This document shows positions 1 to 11,500 of a DNA stretch of 64,000 bases, one piece after another. The DNA is from Auanema rhodensis. Taxonomy: Eukaryota > Nematoda > Chromadorea > Rhabditida > Rhabditidae. Below the pieces are notes generated by a model, which saw only the letters and a list, made by a program, of their open reading frames with translations, was not told the origin of the DNA and searched no databases. The position numbers were made by a program, and so were the translations under genes. The stretch spans positions 9,796,001 to 9,860,000 of the forward strand of contig OZ059896.1 in the NCBI GenBank assembly GCA_964057225.1. The letters are read 5' to 3'. Position 1 is the stretch's first letter; each line of letters opens with the position of its first letter.

Positions 1-1320
1 ATTCTCTTCATCTCTTCTTTTTCTTTCATCAGTTCATTTTCATTTCATTTTTAACCACACATGTCTCTACATTTCTTGATTTTCATTTCATTTATCCTAT
101 CAATTTCTATTCTAATTTCTTCCACGTGTTCTTTTTTATTTTCAACAAGCTGTTGGTCATTTTGTTGTCCGCTGGCTGACTGGGACTGACTGCCTATCCT
201 TCAATCGATAATGAAATCAAATGGGATGACGACGCCAGTTCACACGAGGCTAGCCCACACACAATGTGTTGGATCTTGTCATCTTTTTTATGACTTATTT
301 TTTAAATTCTTCATTATTTTTCATTTTATTGAATAGTGAAATGAAAGTATCTCCCTATTTCTTCTCTCATTATATATGCTACATCATCTCATTGCAAAGT
401 AATTCTGGTGAGTGCCAGCTTAAGCGTTGATCAACGGAAACATTGAAGCTATTCCTTCCTTTCCTCCTGGTGTTCCTCTCATTTTGATAGATATTTTTTA
501 TCAAATAGATAGCTACGTATCCCAAACTACGAATAAATATATATATTTTTTGGTTACAACTATATTTCTAGTTTCCATAGTTCAATTGTTTATATTTCCG
601 TTCTTACTAGCTTTTTTTTGGTTTCTAAAGATATCTTTAAACATTTATCAATTATAATTATATTTTTTTAATTATTTAATTAACTTTTTTGTTTTGTTTT
701 GTTTTAAAACTTAAATTATTGTTAATTCTTTTATTTATATTTGCACTCTATGTTTTACTGAATTATTTCTATTATATTCTTCATTTGTTCTATTTTCGGA
801 TTCTATTTTGACATTTCTCGAATGAATCTAAACGAATGAACTATGGTTTCTTCATTCATCCCAATACTTTCCTCTTTACCAAACTTTATTTGTCTTTTAT
901 CATTGTCTTTTCTTTTCATTTCATTTATTTTATCAAAATAATAGTGTTGAATTATTGAAATTTGGCTTAATTATCCCTTCTAAGAAATATAATACTCTAT
1001 TCTATATACTTATACGTTTATAATTCTATGATAAAGTTGCACGATAGCTTTGTTATTATATCTTTCAATTGTATTTTTCTTTCATTTCTCACTTTTATTT
1101 CTGATTATAGTTTCATCTTGACAAAAACTAATACCAAATGAGTTTTGGCACCTTTGCCCTTTGTTATGAAAATTTGTTGTGGAAAATAGGCAATTTATTT
1201 CAAATTTATGTTGCTATGATGTAGTACAATATTTTGAATAGTATTTTCTCTTTATTTAATATGTTTCTTGTGATTTTGTTTTCGTTTTTCATATTTTGTA
1301 TTAATCCATGAACTTGTAGG
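1..1320. other. upstream region of the SNX9-type gene
   Basis: AT-rich DNA with no coding sequence I can support. The short open frame at 427-657 is hydrophobic, has no splice context I trust and looks like noise. A donor-like GGTGAGTG near 408 could end a non-coding leader exon. The TTGTAG at 1314-1319 sits one base before the start codon and could be either a cis acceptor or a spliced-leader site. Confidence 0.5.
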
Positions 1321-4300
1321 ATGTCTCAGGTTAGGGCAGATTATGATTTTGATGCTCAACCTGGCTCTGGGGAAATGAGCATTAAGAAAGGAGAAATTCT
1401 CACCGTTCTTCGACCCGTATGCTTGTCTATTATCAGTGAATTGTTGTAATAGTATTTTTCAATTTAGAATGTGGAAGGCGGTTGGATAGAAGGACGAAAT
1501 TCAGATGGCAAAATGGGTTTATTTCCCAAATCCTATGTTAGCTCGTATTCTGGGCCTCCTCCGGTATTTTATTTATTTTTCCTTATATTTAAAACTGTAG
1601 ATCAAGTTATTCTAATTATGCATTATTCATGGTATTGAGTTTGTCTTGCAATTCCTGGTTGAGAATAGTTTATTTCCATTTTTTTCCACTTTGCGCTGAA
1701 TTTCTGAACATTTTTTTTCTACAATTTAAAGTTTAACAGATGGCGTTGATTTATAAACTCAATCTCAATTCAACCAAAAGTTTTGGAATATAATTTTCTT
1801 CCTATTTCCTGCTTCTACCGTCTTGCCATACTTTTGATTTTTACTCTTTCATGGCTCTTGTATGGAAAACCTTTGAGCAAAAGTGATTGTTCATTCAAAC
1901 GGTGTTCTCTCTAGCATATTGCCTGTCCTACTGGACATAATTAGTTGAAATGGAGCTCTGAAGATTGAGCTTTCGAGCATATGCTCGCCTTTTTATTTTT
2001 AAAGTTCCATTTTCTTGTTATGCTACATGTGCATGTGAGTGGTTCAACTTACCTAATTTGCTCTCGTATTTGTCTCTTCTGCTCCGTGGGCTGATATTGG
2101 TGTTTCTTCTGTTAGTGTTGTAAAAAAAAGAAAGCCTTTACCTATTTCATGAAATCTTCATTTTCTTCTTTTTTTTTGAGAAGTCGTCGTGTTCTAAAAG
2201 GGTTTTAGACAGTATATAGTATATATTTGCCTCTCCCTTTCTCTTAATGTAATTCGAATTGAGCCTCCCCGGTGGGTGGAATAGCAATCGTTTTGCCGTC
2301 TTTCCATCCCAGTTCAATTTAGTTACTTATCTTAACGAATGAAATAGTTTTCATCGAGTTTCAGTTTGAGCATTGTTATCTACCTCAAGCTATCAAAAAC
2401 TCAGTTTTTCTTTATCTGAAGTACCATTTCGCAAACGTTCTTGTACTACCTGACTTTTATTTTCTTGATATTACACAATGATATCACTGAGTTCTTCTCT
2501 ATTGTGATTGTTTCATCGTTCTATCTTCAGAAATTCATTTTCCCATGCTTTTCACTGCTGGTCTTCGAAAAGTTGTCGATCAGTATGACGCTAATGCGGC
2601 TGCTATTACCGCCACAGCCGATGAGACTGCGCGCTTGCTTCATGAGCGACGTCGTCGTCAGATGATTCGTCGTCATACGTGCTCTACTTTGAAACCTGAT
2701 CCTGTTTTTCCTATTACTTCTCTCGAGCCTTGCTTAACTATAGCGGAGCATGATGATCAGGCTCGTCTATTTTTTCATATATAATCATAAGGAGTAGGGC
2801 TATATAACGTGTTTGCTACTCAATAGCAACATCTTAGAGACTGGAATATACCAAAGTTATAATACTTGATTAACATAAATAAAGCTAATTTTAGCTTGAA
2901 GTCAAATTCAATTTTCAATTGAACAGTTTTGAATATGAGTGTTCAGGTAGCACCACCCAGCTTACCACCTGCAGCTCCTAGCAAGTCCTCAGTTCCTGCT
3001 CGTCCTCCTGTTGATGATTGGGGTGTGTCTTCATTCCATCCAAATCCTTCCGGAGTCTACCCATCTATTAACCATGTTTCATCTCGTAAGTTTACCTACA
3101 GTTTCATACAACTATTGAATTTGAAATTATAGAAAGTCAAAGTGGTTCAGCTTCTCAAATAAATGATGACTTTGATGACGAATGGACTGATGAGGACGAA
3201 AATGAGGTATGAGCTTATAAGTAATTTATATTGAGCATGTTTGAGTTTGTTTTTATGTTTTTCCGCTTTGTGTTGATTCCCTGCTCAAAACATATTCAGA
3301 TATGAGAACAGCTTATTTAATCTTTGAAAGTTATAAGAAAATGGAGTATGGTGCTAAAGTATGACTTTGCCTATTTGTCTTTGCCTACGTCCTTTCTAGC
3401 CTCTAGAGACTCCTATAGTCGTGGGTGTTAAGGATAAGACATAACCATTGAAAAGAGATATAATGTCATGATGCGGTTCTTTTCTCTTATTTTTTAGTTT
3501 TCTTAATTCTTGACTGTTCAATCTATCACTCTTTACCCAAGTTTGTTATATATACATATGTACATATGTACATATGGTTGTTTCTCATCCTATCCTTATT
3601 TTAAATCTCTTCTATAAGCAACTTTTGGTTGTCTAAAACCTTTTTTTATGTTTCTTTTTTGTTTCTTAACTAAAATATTACATCAATAATGGCATCAATA
3701 ATCTTTAAAATAATTTACGTGGCGTTGTATGAGCTGTTTCTGATCCCAAACATTTTTTTCCTCTTCCTCACTTGCCACTAACATCAGTGCCAACATCACA
3801 GGAAAAGAGAAACATCTATTCCTCATGAGTTGACATATATGCTCAAGGAAAGAAGAATTGTGAATGAGCTCGATTAACTCATTCTCTACCATTTAAAATA
3901 TTCTAAGCCTTTTCCTCGTAAGCTTCTTCAGCATATTATAGTCAGTCATTGTTTTCAAGCGTTTTGCTTACATTCTCTTATTCTTATGAATATCTTTAAT
4001 ATATTTTCTAGTAAAAAATTTTTATTGTTTAGTCTGCTAATTAACTATATTTTCTTCGATTTATCTAGATTTTCAGTTATATTCATTTATATTTTCCGTT
4101 TTTACGATTTTTCCGGTTTTCGTTTACATTTTTTTCTCAAATTGTGGTCTCTTACTATTACCGTTTATGTTGCTAATCTTTTCTTTCTACTACACATGCA
4201 CTAAGAATTTTTTTTTATTCTTAGTATATCTCGATGTGGTTAAATATGTGACGGAAATATAAGGGAAGTGTTGGATATAGCCTACATGGTGTTTCTATTG

Positions 4301-7300
4301 AATAGAACAACAATTGACATTTAAAGCTTTAAAAGGCGCTTTTCCTTTCAACATACATCATCATCATCTAGTCGCGTTCAAATAGTTGAAAACTGTTTCC
4401 TTTCATTTTAATTTGTATTCGTTTTTGTAAGAAATTTCGTATTTCTTAAAAAAAATTTCTTTTCTGTTTGACGAGCATTTTAATCTGTCTTCTTTAAGCA
4501 CTTGCTTTCATAACCAAACTATCTTTTTTCCTCCTTGAAGCTGTAACGATCATTCATTTTCTTAGTGTTTGACTTGAATTTATCGCTGGCATACTCAGAT
4601 TCAGGATGTTGTTCTCTCGTGCTCGCTCATCTAGCTCTGTAGCTTTGGAATATCTACAAGTTCCACATTATAACGGACATAGAGGAAGCTATGTAAGATA
4701 TATCTAACGATAATTTTGTTCGGCAAATTAGAGGAATAGAAAGAAAGATTGACTTTTCCTCTGTCCATTAAACTTTAAACTTGGGAAGCCTCATAGCTTG
4801 GATTTTAACTTATTCCCTTTAATGGTTTAATTAGTTCGTGACTGCCCATGATTTCATGGATTGAAGCATCAAGGCAAGCTCAATTCAGCTTTCTTTTTTT
4901 CATTATACAGGCCGAAAGCTCTGTGCACATTTTTTTTCAAACCATATACTCAGCTAATTTTATTTTATCACTTACATACGTGACCATATGATAATATATA
5001 AATTAGCTTTTATGTTTTTTTATTTTTTTTATTAGATTTTTCATTTTCTTTTTATTGATATCATATCCAAAACTTCTTTAGATTTGTAAATACTAAAAAA
5101 ATCTGGTAGGGGAAGCTGATTGGCTCTATTATTTGGGCTAAACCACCCACAGACATATAGACTCACTTACCCTAGATACTATATCAACCCAATAGTAGCA
5201 AAGGCGTAGCCCTTTTCAAATATTGAAAACTATCTAATTTCATATTTTTTGAATTATTTTTTCGCAACAAATTCTTATGCCCGCTGATATGGTTCGCTGT
5301 AATTATGGCTATACTTCCAATGTACATCGCCCATCTCTTGAATTCAAGGGTGGACGTCGTATGAGTCTGTCTTTCTGTATCATTCCGGTATGTTTCATTC
5401 TTGGTTAGTTCCCTAAACCACTGAAAGCCATGGCTCAATAAATGGATAATTTTTCGAAGGACCTATCAAATTTATCTTCAAACGATTTCTTGTCCATCGT
5501 CTAATTCTTTTCTTCGATACAGGACCATCGTCTTTCTGTTAACGGACCACTACCCGCCCCTCATACATCCCCACAATCTCGATCTGCTTCTCGCACTTCA
5601 ATATCAACCGACGACGATCGGCACGATAATCAAAATCGTCGACGACATAGTCGTCGCTCTTCTAGTAAAGATTGTCATTCCATGGAACGTCGTGATAAAC
5701 GACGTCATTCTCGTGCTTCATGCCATAAGGTAGATGAAAGATTTTTGCCATAAGAAAGCATATGTCAGGCTCTTCCATGCTTGTCAATATGTTGTAGTTG
5801 ATAGCTGCTTCTTGTTCTAAAATAAGACTAAATATATGGATATATGAGTATGAATAGTAGTTGATGTTTGAGCTTCTCTTATTTTATGGTGATTGCTTGT
5901 GATTGATTAATCATCTGAAGTGGCCTTGCATGTTTTGTGTACTTGTGACGTCTGTTGCAGTTTTATAGCTTTTTCAATACTTTACTAGCTACATATAGCT
6001 CATCCAATTATTTTAAGGAACCTGGAGCTCCAAGTTCACATCAACCTGTTGCTCAAAATCATGAAGGAGGTCGTGGATCCATCAATAGAAGTCAGTCTGC
6101 CGGTGATAGACCTGGAAGTAAAGTTAATCGTAATATTAATAGGTGATTAATTGTTACGAATGTGCGCAAACCTTATTATTTTTTTAGGTTTTCAAACTTT
6201 GTCAAATCCGGTATGGAAGCCTTTGTACTTGGAGAATCCAAGATGAATGGACAGCCAGGTGAAAAACACGAGATTGTGGTAGGTTTTCGTCAACATTTAA
6301 AAAAATTGAAAGTTTTCCGAATTCGCTCACAAACTATCATTATTTTCTAATCTTTCGCCATGATTTACAGAGCTCGAGCAATATGATTCAATGGAAACCA
6401 ATTCAGCAATATTATACATGCACATTGGGAGATAAAATCAAAAAAGAAACAAAACTGAAGGGATTGAAAAGTTATATAGCATACTCTATTACTTCATCTC
6501 TCAGGGGAATTCAAGTATGTTGTACATCTTTAGATCTAATTCTTGTCTAAAATCAAAATTTTTAAAGTTCTCTATTGATTTAGGTGTCACGACGCTATAA
6601 GCAATTTGATTGGCTTCATGAACAATTATCAGCTAAGTACATCATGATTCCCATTCCTCCCTTACCAGAAAAGCAAGTTTCTGGACGATATGAAGAAGAT
6701 TTGATTGATCATCGTAAACATATTTTGCAAATTTGGGTTAATAAGATTTGCCGACATCCTGTATTAAGTCAGAGTGAGGTAAATGGGTGTCTTGTTGCAT
6801 ATAATAGAATAACTGTAACATTCTAAAGGTTTGGCTACATTTCATTAGTTGCACCGATGAGAGAGAATGGAAGAGCGGTAAAAGGAAGTCAGAAAAGGCT
6901 CGTTTTTGACTTCTTATTTTTATTTTGGATAAACATTTAGGATGAATATGTTGGCGGAAATTTTTTGAATTGCATAAGTGTTCCTCAGGGGAAATTGGAT
7001 ATATCCCATGTGTAAATTAATATTTTTTCAAAGTTTAATACAATTTTATTCGTTTTCAGTGAAAACCAAGTTGAAAAGTTCCAGAAAAATGTGAAATTCA
7101 CTGAAGATGCAACAAATGTAATGCATGGTCGTATGAAAGAATTCCAGAAAGTTTATCAAGGACGTAAGAAGTTTTGAGAAACTGCATTTTATAGTTGAAA
7201 TCATTTAGCTGTCAAAGCCAATTGGCAGAAAATGGCTCATGCGTTCTCATCTCTTGGACAAACATTCAATGATGATCATCCTAGTAAGCATTTTGATATA

Positions 7301-7831
7301 AATGTCGCAAACTTTATCAAATTGTTCAGAAAGTGGAAAATTATCCGCTGCATTGGGTGTGACAGCTGCTCAATATCACTCAATTGGAGAGGAATTTGAT
7401 GTTCATACTAGAAATGATATGGAGCCAGTGGTAGAAGCTTTATTCTCTTTCAAAGGAACAGTACAAGGTGTTCCTGATATACTTCAAATACATAAGGTTG
7501 TTACTTGTGAAACAGAACATTAATATATATTTCGAAATATTCAGCAAGCGATTCAAAAATATAGAGAAAATCAGTCAAAGGTCTCTAATAGTGATGCTGA
7601 AAAAATCAAGCAACGGGTCGATTCTATCAGTTATTCAGTTCTTGCTGAAATGAATCATTTGAATTCTGAGAAGGTTTCTATAATTTCTATTAATTGCTTT
7701 AGAAATAGATATATCTATTGTAGATTGAAGATGTTCGTTCCACCATGAGCACTTACCTTCGTAAGCAAGCAGATTTCTATCAAAAACTTGCAAATCAATT
7801 CGCTGACATGGCTAAGCAGTATGACTTCTGA
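1321..7831 (+). CDS. lst-4: SNX9/18/33-type sorting nexin (SH3-PX-BAR), LST-4-like
   Basis: Membrane-remodelling endocytic adaptor: SNX9-family proteins bind dynamin and actin regulators through SH3, phosphoinositides through PX and curved membrane through BAR. Exons I can join in frame: 1321-1416, 1468-1563, 2947-3085, 3133-3206, 5523-5729 (possibly optional), 5961-6142, 6188-6278, 6371-6514, 6584-6778, 6829-6897, 6941-7011, 7060-7163, 7209-7283, 7330-7496, 7545-7673, 7724-7831; 648 residues with the optional exon, 579 without. The SH3 domain is residues 1-64 (RADYDF start, GGWIEGR, GLFPKSYV). A Pro-rich then acidic linker (DDFDDEWTDEDENE) follows, then an Arg/Ser-rich optional exon. PX begins at RFSNFVKSG and carries SRRYKQFDWL and PPLPEKQ; the rest is a BAR domain ending QYDF. 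Family membership is strong; orthology to C. elegans lst-4 is inferred. The 6897 junction needs a GC donor. The 1564-2530 and 3207-4600 introns hold only the candidate first exons listed separately. Confidence 0.93.
2545..2760 (+). CDS. candidate alternative first exon of the SNX9-type gene
   Basis: A 72-codon frame with coding-like codon use follows a good acceptor (ATCTTCAG ending at 2530). It starts with ATG 14 bases later. The peptide is Ala/Thr/Arg-rich (AAAITATADET, HERRRRQ) with no domain I recognise. It would be phase 0 at 2760, where the sequence reads CAG then GCTCGT, the same non-canonical GC donor as at 6897, and would join the phase-0 acceptor at 2947. It cannot be an internal exon after 1563, because the acceptor phase does not match. 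It may instead be a conserved non-coding stretch. Confidence 0.35.
4606..4692 (+). CDS. candidate alternative first exon of the SNX9-type gene
   Basis: ATG one base after the acceptor-like ATTCAG, then 29 codons (Arg/Ser-rich start, tyrosines near the end) and a good GTAAGA donor in phase 0. That phase fits the acceptors at 5523 and 5961, so a transcript starting here would lack SH3 but keep PX-BAR. The other frames from the same acceptor hit a stop within a dozen codons, which supports reading from this ATG. Confidence 0.4.
5277..5387 (+). CDS. candidate alternative first exon of the SNX9-type gene
   Basis: ATG then 37 codons (includes RPSLEFKGGRRMSLSF), ending at CCG with a GTATGT donor in phase 0. 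It fits the phase-0 acceptor at 5523, 135 bases downstream. There is no AG acceptor just upstream of the ATG, so this would be a transcription-start exon. The peptide matches nothing I recognise. Confidence 0.4.
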
Positions 7832-8308
7832 ATTGAATGAAAAATTGCAGTTTGACTTGCTGTAAATTCTTTTCAATAATTTTATTTGTAAATTTGTGTA
7901 TATGATATATGTGATGAGTAGTAATTATTGAAAAGAAAGTATGACATAAGACTTTGGACATTTTGTCGTTTTTTCAAAGATTTTTTATAATAACGCTATA
8001 TTGTATATCGGATATTCTGGATATCCATAGAGTTTTCGAAGATGTTGTTTGCTTTTTTCCATTTTCTTCACTTACTTGTCCATTTGAGGATAATTCTCAG
8101 ATTTGAACGATTTATAATTTAATTTGAGCCTGTGAATAGTTGTGATTTTAGGTGTTTAAATACCTATATAAATTGAATGATTTAGTAATTGTTTTTCTTT
8201 TTTCCATACATATGTTCAAATTTCGCATTAAAGCCATAATTATTTGTTATTTTTTGATATGTTGACAGTATATATCTACTTGTTTATAACATTCTTTCTC
8301 AGAAACGT
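7832..8308. other. 3' flank of the SNX9-type gene
   Basis: AT-rich spacer between the sorting nexin stop and the tRNA. It presumably holds the 3' UTR; there is no clean AATAAA close to the stop, only AATAAT and ATTAAA-like variants. Nothing else seen. Confidence 0.5.
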
Positions 8309-8381
8309 GCTTCCGTAGCGCAGTAGGCAGCGCGTCAGTCTCATAATCTGAAGGTCGTGAGTTCGAGCCTCACCGGGAGCA
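8309..8381 (+). tRNA. tRNA-Met (CAT), elongator type
   Basis: The sequence folds as a full cloverleaf. The acceptor stem pairs GCTTCCG with CGGGAGC, followed by discriminator A at 8381. The anticodon loop is CTCATAA with CAT at 8342-8344, and the T arm contains GTTCGAGCC. There is no intron. The first base pair is G-C and not the A-U typical of eukaryotic initiator tRNA, so it is called elongator. The internal A box (TAGCGCAGTAGGC) and B box (GTTCGAGCC) act as the Pol III promoter. Confidence 0.95.
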
Positions 8382-8512
8382 ATTGTTTTGAATTAGGTTG
8401 GCTTGAATTTTTGACTTTCATTTTTAAATGAAAGAACAATATCAACTAACAACTTTTAATAAATTTTTTTTCGAGAAAAGCTGAATAAAAAGGAATCTCC
8501 AATTGTTGAAAA

Positions 8513-11500
8513 CTAAACACAAGTGTCCTGTATGTTAGAAACATGTTTCTTTGTTGGATCCTCAATATATACAACTTGATTGTTTTCTTCGCATAAATAT
8601 TTTCTAGTCGACTGATTGTTATCAGGCCAATTTTTCCCTAAAAATCAATTTTTAAAGTAAGTTTTGAGGGATCTGGTTAAAAACCTGATGGGCACGTTAC
8701 TGTCAAATATGTTGTACGCACAAAGTATTGCGAGAATGGAGGAGAAAGTGGCTGAAAGAAAAAACCATAAGTTATCGAAGAATTTGAGTAAAACTGACAA
8801 TCAGCAGACGAATGCTCAAGGTGTTATCGTATTTTGGAAGTAGGCAAGAGTTTGTACACGGGATATGAATAGGTGTTGAGGAGTTTGAAGAAGATCCATC
8901 ACAGAAATATCTTTTTGTTTCTTCAGGTAAATTATTATAATTATGCTCCTCTGTTCCTGAACAAAGAAAGTTTGAGAATTGAGCCATGCTTTAAATCAAA
9001 TTGTTGCTTACGTTGACTACAGTTTACGAAAATTGTTCCATATCGTAGTTCAAGCGTAGATGTTGTAATATTTGAGTTTAAAACTGAGATGGGTAGACAG
9101 CCCATTGTACATGATAGATATTCAACTCTCAATCTGGTAATACTATCAACCCAAACTGGTCCAGCAATTGGATCCATAATAAGCTCAAGATTTTGTTCAG
9201 GCATTTGATAATATTGATGGTTTGTTGGATGAGATCCTGAAAAAACACAACGAATTAACTTGAAGCATTAATAAATTAAAACCTTCAACACATGTAATTC
9301 TCATTTTACATCCAATTTTATAAATTCCTTCGGTATATTCGCAATTTTCATCAACTTCACGATCAACATTTGATCCAGGAGGTGCTGGTGCTCCAAGAAC
9401 CTAGAACATAATACTACTAATGCTATTTGGATGATGTAAAAACCTTTTTACATGGCTCTATAATGCTGTTAACTCTCTTCAGTTGATTATCATAATAATT
9501 TAAGGATGATTGACAGACGAATTCTTGTATTCCGACTGAAGCATAAGCACTGGCGGAACTATATTCATATCCTTCTATGCAGCGCAAGATTACCGTTCTA
9601 TTAACTCCAATAAATTCACCATTGTTGTATGGATTGAGTGTAATTGGATTCTTAAATGTTTTAAAATTATTTTTGATTGCAACTATAAATATTGTTGTTA
9701 CCTCAAGAAATTGAACACCCTCTGGAAGATTATTATATGAAATAACCGGGCAAGCATCTTTACAGAAGTTTTCCCGATTTCCACTAACACTTGTACCGGC
9801 TGTCTGATTTGTTTTTGGACAAATGTAATTCTTTCCAGATTTCGAAATTTGTTCAATAACCTCATTCACATATGAGTAGATCGATTCTGAAGTGAAAGAC
9901 GTTGAGTTTAATGTGATTGTTTTGATTAAAGATATGTACTTGAATAACATTGGAATCCGTTTCTACTAGAATCATAATATGTCTCATAAATTGTTTCAGA
10001 TGAAGATGATTTAAGTTCTACGATTTGAGATATGTTCAAGTTTGCACATCCTGCTATGCAATTAGTAATCTATTTCATTTTATAAATTAAATTATTTCAA
10101 TATTAAACTATATTCTTACTGAATTTAATTTTTGTTCATTATGATCAAGCCAACTTTGTTGAGATTCTGAACATGTAGCCACTTGATACCCATTGTATAA
10201 AGCATATAAGTTATCAGGATAATAACCTGATAATATTCCTTTCATTATATTAAAAATATAAATTATACCTGAAGCACAGCTATATCTTATAGTACATCCA
10301 TGATTGAAGAAATCATTATTCTTGGTACATCCTGAATCTCCTACAGTTTCCAATATATTATTCGGCTTAATTATATAAATTATATAATGTAAATATTATT
10401 TTTATACTTGACTAAGTCTTTGACATCCTTTGGCTTCCTCACAAGCTTCAATATTGGCATTGGTTTGTTTAGTATCCACATCGATATACTGATTAGACTG
10501 TGGATCACATTGTAATGTTTGACGTCCTAGCTGTCGATGAGCTGACGAGGAAGAATATACGAATCCAGTACGACAACGGAAAACATATTGTGAATTTCCA
10601 GCTACATACGGGAATCCTTCTTCAAGTTGTCGAGGTTCCGGCTCCTGAAATGATTGTTAAAACAAATCGTTTTGTTATTCGTTAGGTCAAACTTTAAAGA
10701 TCTCAACACCACTTGGAAGAGCAACAAGTTGTCGACAAGCATTAGTGCATCCCTTGTCAGTTGTACCATTTTTGGAATCCGTTGGATCGCAATAATATGG
10801 ATGAGACTGAGTACTTGTTTGATTTGAGAAAACATCTGAATTATTATTATTTTCTTTTTTCATAATCAATATAATACCTATTTCTTTGCATTCAATCTTT
10901 AAACCATTTATATAGAAAGTCTTTTCACGAATTCGAATAGATTCATGTGATCGATCATATGGTTTACATCCTGATATACATTTTAATCCTGTTGTAACCT
11001 AAATAATTATATATAAAAATTAAAAAAATATATTATTATTATATAATAAAACCTTATAATCAAATTGATCTTTCCATCCTGCACCACCATTTGAACAAAC
11101 AATTTGCTGTTCTCCGGATGGTACAAAATATAATGCAGATTCAGGCATATAACCTATACAAATAGAAAAGTATAAGAAATTATTCAAATTATTATTTTAA
11201 GAAGAAATTAGATAATTATTACCTGGTTTGCATTTTAAGTTTATACGACAGCCAGATGCATAATAATTATTTCCTAGATCACTGCATCCCGTAAGTGATT
11301 CCATAACATTTTCTGGATTTTGTACAAGTTTCTCAAACATTTTATGTAATTTATGAAATATTTAACTAATATTACCAGACATTCATCTAATACAGCACTA
11401 CGCTCACAAGATGTTGGTGTTGTATATGGCAATCCATTAATAGAATTCACATATCTTTGAGTATTTCCATCACATCGGAATTTTTCTGATTGCATTTGAT

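Noticed and set aside
2441-2665. 74-codon frame overlapping the 2545 exon
   Set aside because: Different frame, intron-like start, and stops in the middle of the better-supported 2545-2760 frame.
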